Below, piece after piece: positions 1 through 9,066 of a DNA stretch of 64,000 nucleotides. The stretch covers positions 342,428 through 406,427 of the forward strand of contig NZ_LTBA01000001.1 of the NCBI RefSeq assembly GCF_001594005.1, written 5' to 3'. Every line of letters starts with the position of its first letter. Position 1 is the first letter of the stretch. Both the position numbers and the translations under genes were made by a program. The stretch is from Clostridium tepidiprofundi DSM 19306 (GTDB lineage: Bacteria > Bacillota > Clostridia > Clostridiales > Clostridiaceae). Under the pieces are notes generated by a model that saw only the letters and a program-made list of their open reading frames with translations, was not told the origin of the DNA and did not search any database.

Positions 1-1
1 T

Positions 2-1102
2 CTATTTGTTGATACAAATAAAGTAAACAATATTACAAAAGGTAAACTAGAAGAAGATGGAGTTATTATCAAACACTATAACGAAATAAAAGAATATATT
101 GAAAAAATAGAACAAAATGAAACTATCATTTTCGATCCTTCAAAAACTAACTTTTGGCTTTATAGTTCAATAAAACCAAACGTGAAAAAAGTTGAAGAAT
201 TAAATATAACAACTAAATTGAAATCAATAAAAAATTCAGTCGAAATAGAAAACTTGAAAAATTGTGAAATAAGAGATTGCATTGCTGTGGTAAAATTTAT
301 GAAATGGCTTGAAGAAAATATCGAAAGAGAAGAAATTACAGAAATTACCGTAGAAGAGAAATTAAAATATTTTAGAAGTCAGCAAAAGTTATTTATGAAT
401 ACAAGTTTTGATACCATAGCAGGATACAAAGAACATGCAGCTATGATGCACTATAAAGCTACTGAAGAAAACACATATAAACTAAAAAAAGAAGGATTCT
501 TATTATTTGATTCTGGTGGACAATATCTTGATGGAACTACTGATATAACTCGAACTATATCTTTAGGTAATATAAGTGAAGAAGAAAAAAAGGATTTCAC
601 ACTAGTGTTGAAAGGAATGATCGACTTAAGTATGATTAAATTCCTGTATGGTACAACCGGTTCAAATTTAGATATCATTGCTAGAATGCCTATTTGGCAA
701 CAAGGAATAGATTATAAATGTGGTACAGGACATGGAGTTGGCTTTTTTCTAAATGTACATGAAGGGCCTCATAGAATAAGTCTAGCACCAAATGATATAA
801 AGCTCGAAGAAGGAATGGTTGTCACTAATGAACCTGGAATATATAAAGAAAATAGACATGGAATTCGATTAGAAAATATGCTTTTAGTTGTGAACGATGA
901 AAAAACAGAATTTGGTCAATTTATGAAATTTGAAACACTAACGTATTGTCCTATTGATATAGAAGCTATAGATGTAACTATGCTAACAGATGAAGAAAGA
1001 AATTGGTTGAATAATTATCACAAACAAGTATATGATAAATTATCAATTTATTTGAATGAAGATGAAAAACAGTGGCTAAAAAATAAAACAAGAAAAATTT
1101 AA
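2..1102 (+). CDS. pepP: Xaa-Pro aminopeptidase, M24B family (5' end outside window)
   Basis: This metallopeptidase removes an N-terminal residue that precedes proline or hydroxyproline in peptides. The frame is open from base 2, so the true start lies upstream; a GTG at 182 is only an internal codon. The pita-bread catalytic domain shows all five expected metal ligands: two Asp in DGTTDITRT, His in GHGVGFF, Glu in NEPGIY and Glu in IRLEN. The C-terminal tail (YCPIDIEAID) is typical of bacterial PepP. It converges on the proC/hypD/hypE operon, which fits a shared role in using proline- and hydroxyproline-rich (collagen-like) peptides; that link is inference. Function is secure, exact peptide preference is not. 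Confidence 0.9.
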   Translation, partial: LFVDTNKVNNITKGKLEEDGVIIKHYNEIKEYIEKIEQNETIIFDPSKTNFWLYSSIKPNVKKVEELNITTKLKSIKNSVEIENLKNCEIRDCIAVVKFMKWLEENIEREEITEITVEEKLKYFRSQQKLFMNTSFDTIAGYKEHAAMMHYKATEENTYKLKKEGFLLFDSGGQYLDGTTDITRTISLGNISEEEKKDFTLVLKGMIDLSMIKFLYGTTGSNLDIIARMPIWQQGIDYKCGTGHGVGFFLNVHEGPHRISLAPNDIKLEEGMVVTNEPGIYKENRHGIRLENMLLVVNDEKTEFGQFMKFETLTYCPIDIEAIDVTMLTDEERNWLNNYHKQVYDKLSIYLNEDEKQWLKNKTRKI

Positions 1103-1110
1103 TCTTATTA

Positions 1111-1153
1111 AAAAATATGCGTAAATTACTGAGTAATTTACGCATATTTTTTA
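1111..1153. terminator. Terminator after pepP
   Basis: A long hairpin with arms AAAAATATGCGTAAATTAC and its complement around a short loop begins nine bases after the pepP stop codon and ends in a run of T. The arms start with A and end with T, so it could work in both directions, including for the leftward hyp operon. Confidence 0.8.
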
Positions 1154-1157
1154 ATAA

Positions 1158-1224
1158 ATTCTGCAAGACTCAACTTCTATACATAGGAAATTGAATATTT
1201 TGTTTTAGCAAAACAAGTTCACTT
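1158..1224 (+). repeat. Degenerate IS605-like 3'-end relic (copy A)
   Basis: The stretch aligns with the fuller copy at 34509-34632: AATTCTGCAAGACTC, then a weak hairpin around CTTCTATACATAGG, then TTTTGTTTTAGCAAAAC and the terminal AAGTTCACTTT. The large middle hairpin seen in the full copy is missing. It overlaps the last codons of proC. Assignment to an IS605-type end is inference from shared hairpins and terminal sequence. Confidence 0.5.
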
Positions 1225-2025
1225 TGACATTTTCCTCGACTTATCTGCACATTTTCTCATAGCTGAAATAACAGCAGCTCTAAATCCTTTTTCTTCTAAT
1301 TCAGAAACTGCTTCAATAGTAGTTCCTCCTGGAGAACAAACCATATCCTTGAGTTCACCCGGATGCCTTCCTGTTTCAAGCACCATTTTTGCCGAACCAA
1401 GTACAGCTTGTGCAGCCATTTTATATGCTTTATTCCTTGGCATCCCCTCTAACACCGCTCCATCTGCTAAAGCTTCAATAAACATAAATACATATGCTGG
1501 AGAAGAACCACTTACTGCCGTAACAGCATCTATCAATTTTTCCTCTACAATTTCAGCTTTACCAAAGCTTTCAAATATACTAATTACTTCTTTAATTTCT
1601 TCTTCTGATACTTTTTCATTTGGGCAAATAGCAGCCATTCCTTCTCCTACAAGTGCAGGCGTATTAGGCATTACTCTAACTACTTTTAATTTTCTCGCAA
1701 ATCTTGCTTCAGTATCATTTATAGCTTTTCCTGCAGCTATTGTTACTATTATAACTTCATCTTTTACATAATCTTTTATTTCATCAATTATCATTGTATA
1801 TATATTAGGTTTAATTGATAATATCAGAATATCAGCAACTTTTGAAACCTCTCTATTATTCATTGCTATTTTAATACCACATTCCTCTTGTACAAGCTCT
1901 AAACTAGTTTTATTTTTATCGGATACAATAATACTATCTGATTCTACCAATTTAGATTTAACCAATCCTCCTATCATCGCCTTACCCATATTACCACAAC
2001 CAATAAATCCAATAATCTTTTCCAT
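1219..2025 (-). CDS. proC: Pyrroline-5-carboxylate reductase
   Basis: It reduces 1-pyrroline-5-carboxylate to L-proline with NAD(P)H. The N-terminal Rossmann motif is GFIGCGNMG, followed by the family core VVRVMPNTPALVGEG and a C-terminal dimerisation domain with SGSSPAYVFMFIEALADG and SPGGTTIEAV. The start is placed at ATG 2025 because GTGGAGGAAAATAAT upstream is its ribosome binding site; a longer frame would begin inside that site. It is last in a leftward operon behind hypE and hypD. HypD yields pyrroline-5-carboxylate from hydroxyproline, so this copy most likely serves hydroxyproline-to-proline conversion rather than proline biosynthesis. The gene order matches the Clostridioides difficile hyp locus. 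Confidence 0.93.
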   Translation of the reverse strand: MEKIIGFIGCGNMGKAMIGGLVKSKLVESDSIIVSDKNKTSLELVQEECGIKIAMNNREVSKVADILILSIKPNIYTMIIDEIKDYVKDEVIIVTIAAGKAINDTEARFARKLKVVRVMPNTPALVGEGMAAICPNEKVSEEEIKEVISIFESFGKAEIVEEKLIDAVTAVSGSSPAYVFMFIEALADGAVLEGMPRNKAYKMAAQAVLGSAKMVLETGRHPGELKDMVCSPGGTTIEAVSELEEKGFRAAVISAMRKCADKSRKMSK

Positions 2026-2057
2026 ATTATTTTCCTCCACTATTATTTCAATTTTTA

Positions 2058-4418
2058 TTAGTTAAAACTTTGCTCTGTTCTATTAATAATTTCATCCTGT
2101 AAAACCTTATTTAGATTACAAAAATAATCACTATACCCTGCCACTCTTACAATCAAATTTTTATATTTTTCAGGTTCCTTTTGAGCAGCAATAAGTGTTT
2201 GTTTATCTACTACGTTAAATTGAATATGGTGTCCTCCAAGTTTAAAGTATGCTCTTATTAAATGTACTAAATTATCTAAACCTTCCTCTGTTGCAAACAC
2301 ACTTGGTAGAAATTTCTGATTCAGCAGAGTTCCTCCCGTCCTAACATGATCCATTTTAGATGCTGATTTCACAACAGCTGTAGGTCCTAATCTATCAGCT
2401 CCTTTAGACGGAGATATACCCTCCGAAAGAGGTTCATGCGCTTTTCTACCATCTGGAGAAGCTCCCATAACCTTCCCAAAATAAACATGGCATGTAGTAG
2501 GAAGCATATCTATTCTATATATTCCACCATTAACAGTTGGTTTCCCATCAACAGCATCATAATATGCATTAAATACAGACTGCATAATATCATCTGCATA
2601 GTCATCATCATTACCATACTTAGGTGTTTTATTGCGTACTAAATTATATACTAATTCATGTCCTTCAAAATTATATTTAAGTGCATTTAACATTTCTTCC
2701 ATACCAATATTTTTCTTGTCATAAACATGATATTTTATTGCAGTAAGCGAATCTGTTATTGTTCCTATTCCAACACCTTGAATATATCTAGTATTATATC
2801 TTGCGCCACCAGCATTATAATCTTTAGCCTTTTTGATGCAATCACTTATAACCACTGACATAAATGGAGCTGGCATTTTATCAGCATATAACTTTTCAAT
2901 AATTTGATTACCTCTTATCTTTATATCTACAAAGTGCTTTATCTGTTTTTTATAAGCATTAAATAATTCTTCATAAGTTTCAAAGGTTGTTGGATCGCCT
3001 GTCTCTAATCCAAGTTTTTTCCCCGTTTCAATATCAATTCCATTATTCAATGTTATTTCAAGTATCTTCGGCAAATTTAAATATCCAGTCAATATATATG
3101 CTTCTTTACCAAAGGCTCCAGTTTCTACACACCCACTTGTACCACCACATCTAGCATCTTCAATTGACTTACCCACTCTTAACATTTCTTGAATTACAAC
3201 ATCTGCATTAAATATTGAAGGTTGACCAAAACCAGTTTTTAATATTTTACATGCTCTTTTTATAAACTCATCTGGATTCAAACTACTAACCTGCAAATTA
3301 GAACTTGGTTGAAGTAATCTCATATCTTCTATTACATCGAGAATAAGATACGTCACATCATTAACTCCATCTCTCCCCTCTTTTGTAAGCCCTCCAATAT
3401 TGATATTGCAAAAATCTGTATACGTACCACTCTCTTCCAGTGTTATTCCCACTTTGGGAGGTGCTGGCTGATTATTGAATTTAACCCAAAAACATTCCAA
3501 AAGTTCTTTAGCTTTTTCTTCCGTTAAACTTCCTTCTTCAATTTCTCTTTTGTAAAAAGGATATAAATGTTGGTCTAACCTACCCGGACAGAATGAGTCC
3601 CATGTATTTAATTCAGTTATAACTCCTATGTGAACAAACCAGTACATTTGGAGTGCTTCCTCAAATGTTCTTGGTGCATGTGCCGGAACCCATCTACAAT
3701 TTTCTGCAATGTGAATAAGTTCTTTTTTTCTTTTTTCTCTCTTTTCTTCTTGTGCCATTTTTTCTGCTAAAGAAGCATATCTTTCAGCTAGAGTTATTAT
3801 AGCATCACAACATATATACATTGCCTCTAATTGTGATTTTTTATGGTATGCATCCATATCATTTATAAAATCAAGCTTATCTAATTCGGCTTTTATATCA
3901 GCTTTAAAATCTAAAAAACCTTTCTTATAAATCTTATCATCACAAACAGTATGTCCAGGCGCTCTCTGCTCCATAAATTCAGTAATTATACCAGCCTCAT
4001 ATATATCATACCACTCTTTATCCATTTCGTTTAAAATTATGTGGCGCATTGCCCTATTTTCCCAAAATGGTATTATCACATTCTCTTGAAATTTCTTTGC
4101 TTCATCACTTACCTTAAATGAAATCTTATCTCTCTTATCCATTATTTCTAAATCTTCAATAGTATGGCAACATAATTCTGGATAAGTAGGTGTAGCTGCA
4201 GGGCTTTCTCCTCTTTCTCCAACAATAAGCTCACCATCGTTGATACATAATTTCTTATTCTCCATTATATTCTTAAAAGTTAATGCTCTTAGGACAGGTA
4301 CAGATACCGTCCCTTGATATTTTTTATAAGTCTCAGTTACTATTCTTGCTCTCTCCATTGAAATATATGGCATAGCATTTACACTCTGTTGGCGTAATTT
4401 TGAAACTCTTTCATTCAT
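2058..4418 (-). CDS. hypD: trans-4-hydroxy-L-proline dehydratase, glycyl radical enzyme
   Basis: This oxygen-sensitive enzyme dehydrates trans-4-hydroxy-L-proline to 1-pyrroline-5-carboxylate by radical chemistry. The 786-residue length fits the HypD clade. The catalytic loop is GGTSGCVETG, containing the thiyl-radical Cys, and the C-terminal glycyl radical loop is RVAGYSDYF with the radical Gly near residue 761. The start overlaps the hypE stop by four bases (ATGA), implying translational coupling. Other glycyl radical enzymes (choline, glycerol or propanediol lyases) have similar folds. The neighbouring proC and the GCVET loop favour HypD. I cannot check every active-site residue without an alignment. 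Confidence 0.88.
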   Translation of the reverse strand: MNERVSKLRQQSVNAMPYISMERARIVTETYKKYQGTVSVPVLRALTFKNIMENKKLCINDGELIVGERGESPAATPTYPELCCHTIEDLEIMDKRDKISFKVSDEAKKFQENVIIPFWENRAMRHIILNEMDKEWYDIYEAGIITEFMEQRAPGHTVCDDKIYKKGFLDFKADIKAELDKLDFINDMDAYHKKSQLEAMYICCDAIITLAERYASLAEKMAQEEKREKRKKELIHIAENCRWVPAHAPRTFEEALQMYWFVHIGVITELNTWDSFCPGRLDQHLYPFYKREIEEGSLTEEKAKELLECFWVKFNNQPAPPKVGITLEESGTYTDFCNINIGGLTKEGRDGVNDVTYLILDVIEDMRLLQPSSNLQVSSLNPDEFIKRACKILKTGFGQPSIFNADVVIQEMLRVGKSIEDARCGGTSGCVETGAFGKEAYILTGYLNLPKILEITLNNGIDIETGKKLGLETGDPTTFETYEELFNAYKKQIKHFVDIKIRGNQIIEKLYADKMPAPFMSVVISDCIKKAKDYNAGGARYNTRYIQGVGIGTITDSLTAIKYHVYDKKNIGMEEMLNALKYNFEGHELVYNLVRNKTPKYGNDDDYADDIMQSVFNAYYDAVDGKPTVNGGIYRIDMLPTTCHVYFGKVMGASPDGRKAHEPLSEGISPSKGADRLGPTAVVKSASKMDHVRTGGTLLNQKFLPSVFATEEGLDNLVHLIRAYFKLGGHHIQFNVVDKQTLIAAQKEPEKYKNLIVRVAGYSDYFCNLNKVLQDEIINRTEQSFN

Positions 4419-5326
4419 ATAAAGTATCCTCCTATTTTAACCTTTATTCCTAATTCACAAAAGCTTTTTAAAATTTCCGACATTTTTTCCTTTGAAGGTT
4501 CCTCAATATTCAAAAGCTTATACTCTTTAAAAATTCTATTATACTTATCGATACCTATTTTATGATAAGGTAATAAATTTATCTGTGTAACATTTATTGT
4601 GGATAAAAATTCTTTAGTCCTATTTAAATTTTCATAATCATCATTTATATCCGGTATAATAGGCATTCTCACAGAAATATTATTATGCCTTAATGAAAGC
4701 TTTTTAAGATTATCTAATATAATTTTATTTGAAACACCAGTATATTTTTTATGTTTATCATCATCCATATGCTTTATATCATATAAAAATAAATCTGTTT
4801 TATCAGCTATTTTACTTAAAATATCCCATGATGTAAAACCTGATGTATCCACAGCAGTATGTATGCCTTTTTTTCTACATTCGTCTAACATGTAGCTTAA
4901 AAATTCATGCTGCTGCAAAGGTTCACCACCCGAAAAAGTAACTCCTCCACCTGACTCATTATAAAAAACCTCATCCTTTTGTATTTCCTTCATAAGTTGG
5001 CTTGTATTCATTTTTTGCCCAACAATTTCCCTTGCATTATGTATACAGAAATCTACACATTTTTCACATACATTACACTTATTTTTATCCGTAATTAATT
5101 TGTTATCTTTAATTTCTATAGCTCCCTGCGGACATACTTTTATACAAGCACCACACAATTTACATTTATCCTTCCAAAACATAATTTCACAATTATTTAA
5201 TTGACTTTCAGGATTGTGACACCACCAACAATTTAGTGGGCAGCCTTTTAAAAATACTGTAGTACGTATACCCGGTCCATCATGTATTGAGTACTTTTGA
5301 ATGTTCATTATAATTCCAGTTTTCAA
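4415..5326 (-). CDS. hypE: HypD-activating radical SAM enzyme
   Basis: It uses S-adenosylmethionine and a 4Fe-4S cluster to install the glycyl radical on HypD. The N-terminus has the activase signature HDGPGIRTTVFLKGC and the radical SAM triad CPLNCWWC. A ferredoxin-like insert follows with two four-cysteine sets (CKLCGACIKVCPQG and CNVCEKCVDFC), as in glycyl-radical activases outside the minimal PflA type. SGGGVTFSGGEPL is the SAM-binding GGE motif. The start is a TTG at 5326, six to seven bases after GGAGGG. It is the first gene of the operon; the 32-bp palindrome lies between the likely promoter and this start. Confidence 0.9.
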   Translation of the reverse strand: MKTGIIMNIQKYSIHDGPGIRTTVFLKGCPLNCWWCHNPESQLNNCEIMFWKDKCKLCGACIKVCPQGAIEIKDNKLITDKNKCNVCEKCVDFCIHNAREIVGQKMNTSQLMKEIQKDEVFYNESGGGVTFSGGEPLQQHEFLSYMLDECRKKGIHTAVDTSGFTSWDILSKIADKTDLFLYDIKHMDDDKHKKYTGVSNKIILDNLKKLSLRHNNISVRMPIIPDINDDYENLNRTKEFLSTINVTQINLLPYHKIGIDKYNRIFKEYKLLNIEEPSKEKMSEILKSFCELGIKVKIGGYFI

Positions 5327-5341
5327 AAAATCCCTCCTTAC

Positions 5342-5373
5342 AAAATTGATTTCATATATATGAAATCAATTTT
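5342..5373. promoter_or_regulatory. 32-bp perfect palindrome, likely operator of the hyp operon
   Basis: Two 16-base arms (AAAATTGATTTCATAT and its exact complement) meet with no loop. On the minus strand the order is TATAAT (5382-5387), palindrome, then the GGAGGG site of hypE. A protein bound here would block transcription just after the start point. The divergent XRE-cupin regulator at 5673 is the obvious candidate binder; that is inference. No T-run follows directly, so a terminator is unlikely. Confidence 0.65.
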
Positions 5374-5672
5374 ATACTTATATTATACTATTTTTTATGA
5401 TAAAATAAAACACATCAAATAATATTTTTTTGTATATATTAAATCTGTTTCATAATAATGAATACGTGCATGTATAAATTAAACAAAACATCGCAATAAT
5501 ACCCTGTTTATCTTTTGTTGTTTCCTCATAGTAAAATTATATGGCAATTATTGTTTTATTTCTTAATTTAAAAATTCATTATTGTAAAAAAAATTCACAA
5601 CTGTATATTGCTAATCACAAAAATGATGTATAATATTGTGTATAGTAATTATTATCAAAATGAGGTGAAAAC
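5374..5672. other. Divergent promoter region between hypE and the XRE-cupin gene
   Basis: A minus-strand TATAAT at 5382-5387 is the likely -10 of the hyp operon; its -35 is weak, in line with a regulated promoter. A plus-strand TATAAT near 5629 precedes the regulator gene. The rest is AT-rich, without an open frame or a recognisable RNA element. Confidence 0.5.
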
Positions 5673-6224
5673 ATGGATATTGGAAGTAAAATAAAAAACT
5701 TACGAATAAAAAATGGAATGACACTGAAAGAACTAAGTGAAAAATGCGATCTATCTATTGGCTTTTTATCACAACTAGAAAGAGGGTTAACAACTATTGC
5801 AGTAGATTCTTTAGAAAAAATAGCTAATATATTCGATGTTCAATTAACATATTTTTTTGATTTACCCCAAAAAAAAGATATTAAAATTTTAAGAAGTTAT
5901 GAAAAAGTTGTACTCGATGTAGATAAAAGTGGATTCATACACTACTTACTAACTACAAATGTATATGATAAATCATTTGTACCTAGACTAATTGAAATAC
6001 TTCCTCATAAAGAAGATGAAGAAATCACTTGTTACAACCATAAAGGTGAAGAATTTGTATATGTATTAGAAGGAATTTTGACTCTCTATCTACATGATAA
6101 AAAATATGAATTGTATCCAGGTGATTCTATTCATATGATGTCAACCACTCCCCATAACTGGGCTAATTTCACAAATAAAAAAGTTAAAATATTAGTTGTA
6201 CATTCTCCAAATAATTTGACATAG
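5673..6224 (+). CDS. XRE-family regulator with C-terminal cupin domain
   Basis: This is a likely cytoplasmic transcription factor that senses a small ligand. Residues 5-60 form an XRE helix-turn-helix (MTLKELSEKCDLSIGFLSQLERG). Residues 110-180 form a single cupin barrel with HKGEEFVYVLEG and YELYPGDSIHM. The 183-residue size is normal for this family. The start has a clear GAGGTG site. It is divergent from hypE with the perfect palindrome between them, so it is the best candidate regulator of hydroxyproline use. The ligand cannot be read from the sequence. Confidence 0.85.
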   Translation: MDIGSKIKNLRIKNGMTLKELSEKCDLSIGFLSQLERGLTTIAVDSLEKIANIFDVQLTYFFDLPQKKDIKILRSYEKVVLDVDKSGFIHYLLTTNVYDKSFVPRLIEILPHKEDEEITCYNHKGEEFVYVLEGILTLYLHDKKYELYPGDSIHMMSTTPHNWANFTNKKVKILVVHSPNNLT

Positions 6225-6376
6225 CTTCATTCATAATTGATTATGTTATGCAGTTTTGTTGTATAAAAACTTAAATTTAAAACCAAAAGAATGTTTATTT
6301 TTGTACACTAATGTGCATTAAAAAAACTCATTTGCCAAGACTAATAATGAAGTATATTTTATTGGGGAGGCATAAA

Positions 6377-6520
6377 ATGGATAAAAACCGAAACAAGACA
6401 AATCTAAAAATAAGCAATGAAATTAAATCTGCATATGATGCAAACATGGATAGTAAATCTTCAAAAACTGGTTATAAGGAGAAAGAACTAATGCCTGCAA
6501 GAAAAAATTTAAAAAGGTAA
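6377..6520 (+). CDS. Small hydrophilic protein, 47 residues, unknown
   Basis: The start at ATG 6377 is chosen because GGGGAGG lies at ideal spacing (GGGGAGGCATAAAATG); a longer frame from 6311 has no such site. The product is very rich in Lys, Asn and Ser, with no Cys and no hydrophobic segment, and ends in ARKNLKR. The composition resembles small spore proteins, but I do not recognise a family. A strong hairpin follows immediately. It is a real gene by its translation signals; its function is unknown. Confidence 0.6.
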   Translation: MDKNRNKTNLKISNEIKSAYDANMDSKSSKTGYKEKELMPARKNLKR

Positions 6521-6521
6521 A

Positions 6522-6568
6522 TATATTATGGAAGCTACAAACTCTCTGTAGCTTCCATAATATATTTT
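6522..6568. terminator. Bidirectional terminator between the small ORF and the MFS gene
   Basis: Arms TATATTATGGAAGCTACA and its complement surround a short loop, with A/T-rich flanks on both sides. It separates two convergent genes and can end both transcripts. Confidence 0.85.
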
Positions 6569-6571
6569 AAC

Positions 6572-7864
6572 CTAATTACCTTCATTATTTGAATAAATAT
6601 TTCTACACTCTGTCTCCTTTACAAGAAGAATAAAAATAAATCCTATAAGAGCAGCCACAAGAGAAAATAAAAATGCTCTATGATAGAGATTTGTTGAATT
6701 TAATACATTGGCATACTTATCCATAAATTTACCTATCAACAAAGGAATCAAAGCTGCTCCAACAAATCCACCTATATTAACAACAGAAGTCGAAATACCT
6801 GAATATTTAGGATTATTAATTTCTTTACCACATGCCCAACCAAGTACAAAAGTCGAACATGAAAATCCCATAACAAAGAATAAAATTCCCAATATCTTAA
6901 CTGGTGGTCTGCCACCATTAACAAATACCAAAACAAACCAAGATAATAAATATACAGAACCAAATATTATCATGGGTAACTTTCTTCTGCCCATCTTATC
7001 AGATATTTTTCCAATGGCAATACTACCAATAGATAGCCCAAGAACAGCAATCATCATGTAATTTCCAGCTGTTATCTTTGACATTCCATATACATCCTTC
7101 AAAAAGCTTACTCCCCACGTACCTGTTATTGAAACATATGCACCAAAGAAACCAGCAAAAACAAAAAATGCGGGCCAAGTCTTTAAATTGCTAATAACCT
7201 CTAAAAGTGCATTTTTGATATTGATTTTATTATTTTTAATCTTTCTTCCTTCAAGCTCTGCTATGGAAGGTAATCCTATATCAGTTGGTCTATTTCGAAC
7301 TATCATATAACACAGTAAAGAAACTGCCAATGAAATTAGTCCTATTGCTACAAATGTCTTTCTCCAAGTAAAAGCTGCAACAAGCATCACAAGTGGTGTT
7401 TGGGCCAATAAACCACCTATATTACCTACAAATGAAGTCAACCCTGACATAGTACCAAATTCTCTCTCATAAAACCATTCAGACTGTACTTTTAATATAG
7501 AAATAAATACAACAGATACCCCTATACCAACAACCAACCTTCCAATAAATGCACTAGTTATGTTTGGTGCAAGCCCAAACAGTATCGATCCAGCACCTGC
7601 AAGCATTGTTCCAATAGTAACCGTTAATCTAGCCCCTAATGTATCTGCTAATATACCTGATGGTATTTGCATTAACATATAAGCATAAAAATATGTAGCT
7701 CCCAAATTAGCAAATGTCGTAGATGATATATTAAAACAACCAACTAAATCATCTCTAACAACGCCAACAGCCAATCTGTGAAAAAAAACAATAATATACG
7801 CTAACGATAATATTCCCCATACCGCCCAACGATATTTCTTTAATTTGTTGATATTCTTTTCCAT
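6572..7864 (-). CDS. MFS transporter, 12 transmembrane segments
   Basis: This is a major facilitator carrier in the cell membrane, 430 residues with the usual hydrophobic pattern of twelve helices in two halves. The loop 2-3 signature is degenerate (GILADTLGARLTV) and the loop 8-9 repeat is GKISDKMGRRKLP. It resembles the anion/organic-acid or phosphoglycerate-type carriers of the OPA/ACS branch, but the substrate cannot be read. ATG 7864 has GGGAGG at good spacing. Its position between the hydroxyproline and ornithine loci suggests an amino-acid or derived substrate, which is only contextual. Confidence 0.8.
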   Translation of the reverse strand: MEKNINKLKKYRWAVWGILSLAYIIVFFHRLAVGVVRDDLVGCFNISSTTFANLGATYFYAYMLMQIPSGILADTLGARLTVTIGTMLAGAGSILFGLAPNITSAFIGRLVVGIGVSVVFISILKVQSEWFYEREFGTMSGLTSFVGNIGGLLAQTPLVMLVAAFTWRKTFVAIGLISLAVSLLCYMIVRNRPTDIGLPSIAELEGRKIKNNKINIKNALLEVISNLKTWPAFFVFAGFFGAYVSITGTWGVSFLKDVYGMSKITAGNYMMIAVLGLSIGSIAIGKISDKMGRRKLPMIIFGSVYLLSWFVLVFVNGGRPPVKILGILFFVMGFSCSTFVLGWACGKEINNPKYSGISTSVVNIGGFVGAALIPLLIGKFMDKYANVLNSTNLYHRAFLFSLVAALIGFIFILLVKETECRNIYSNNEGN

Positions 7865-8010
7865 ATATTTCCTCCCAATAATAAACTGTCATACAATTTA
7901 TTATATCAAAAACAAATGCAAATGTTTAGAAAATTTTGTCGAAATACTTCACCAAACATTAATCGCCTATCATAATTAGTTAAAGAACATACTTATATAT
8001 ACATATATAC

Positions 8011-8925
8011 TCAAAATTTTAATAAAATAACCATCATCGGAATAGTAATTATAGATAATACAGTTGTTATAAAAACACTTTGTGATGCATAAATTGCATT
8101 ACCATCATACTTTTCGGCAATTATAGCAGTAACAACTGCAGCTGGCATAGCTTCCAATATAACACATATATTAATCAATAAATCTTCAACGCCTAATAAT
8201 TTCATTATTAAGAAAATACTAATGGGTACTAAAATCAATCTTACGACAGCACCATAATAAAGTGTAATATCTTTTAATATTTCTTTAACACTTCTTTCTG
8301 CTAACATTGAACCTATTATCATCATTGATATTGGTGTTGTAATATCCCCCACCATTTTAACTGTAGATTCAATTGAATATGGAATATTAATAGAAAATCT
8401 AAAAATAATCAATCCAACAAATACTGAAATCGTTGAGGGATTTGTAGCCACTTTTTTAATTGAATTAAAGCTTTTATCTCCTGTAAAAATCATAACTCCA
8501 ACTGTCCACAGAAAAAGATTAAATGGTATGTTGAAAATTGAAGCATAAAACACTCCTGTTTTGCCCAAAATACCATATAAAATTGGATATCCCATAAAAC
8601 CTGTATTTGAAAATACTGTAATAAATCTCAACACATTTCTCTTATCTTTAGGATATCTTAAAAACAACAAATATCCAACAAACACTAATGTACTATGTAT
8701 GATTATTGAATAAATTAATATTTTAGTTCCTTTGAGCATCATTTTACTATCATACTCCATCATAAATGATGAAATAATCATACATGGCAAAGTAATATTA
8801 ATTAGTAATTCTGATAAACCTTTGTTTATTTCACCATTAAAAATCTTTTTCTTCCTTACATAAAACCCAATTAACATAATCAAAAATAATATTATTACCT
8901 GATTAAAAATAGCATTTCTAGCCAT
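8011..8925 (-). CDS. AEC-family (auxin efflux carrier-like) membrane transporter
   Basis: This 304-residue membrane protein has about ten hydrophobic segments arranged as two five-helix halves, as in the AEC/BART fold. Family features include the N-terminal FLIMLIGFYVRKK, the segment INITLPCMIISSFM and the C-terminal EAMPAAVVTAIIAEKYD. Bacterial members export or import organic acids such as malate, but the substrate here is unknown. The gene is alone, divergent from the protease gene at 9067, with a GGTGATTTGTT leader before ATG. Confidence 0.82.
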   Translation of the reverse strand: MARNAIFNQVIILFLIMLIGFYVRKKKIFNGEINKGLSELLINITLPCMIISSFMMEYDSKMMLKGTKILIYSIIIHSTLVFVGYLLFLRYPKDKRNVLRFITVFSNTGFMGYPILYGILGKTGVFYASIFNIPFNLFLWTVGVMIFTGDKSFNSIKKVATNPSTISVFVGLIIFRFSINIPYSIESTVKMVGDITTPISMMIIGSMLAERSVKEILKDITLYYGAVVRLILVPISIFLIMKLLGVEDLLINICVILEAMPAAVVTAIIAEKYDGNAIYASQSVFITTVLSIITIPMMVILLKF

Positions 8926-9066
8926 AACAAATCACCCACCCATTAAATGATATAACAATAATATCAATTATTTCCTTGCTAGTCCACAATATATAGAAAA
9001 TATTTAATGTATTTTTTACATCACTTTCATATAATTTATTGTAATGTACTATAGGAGGTGTTTACG

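Noticed and set aside
1349..1771. A 140-codon plus-strand frame inside proC
   Set aside because: Antisense shadow of a clearly identified gene, without a start signal.
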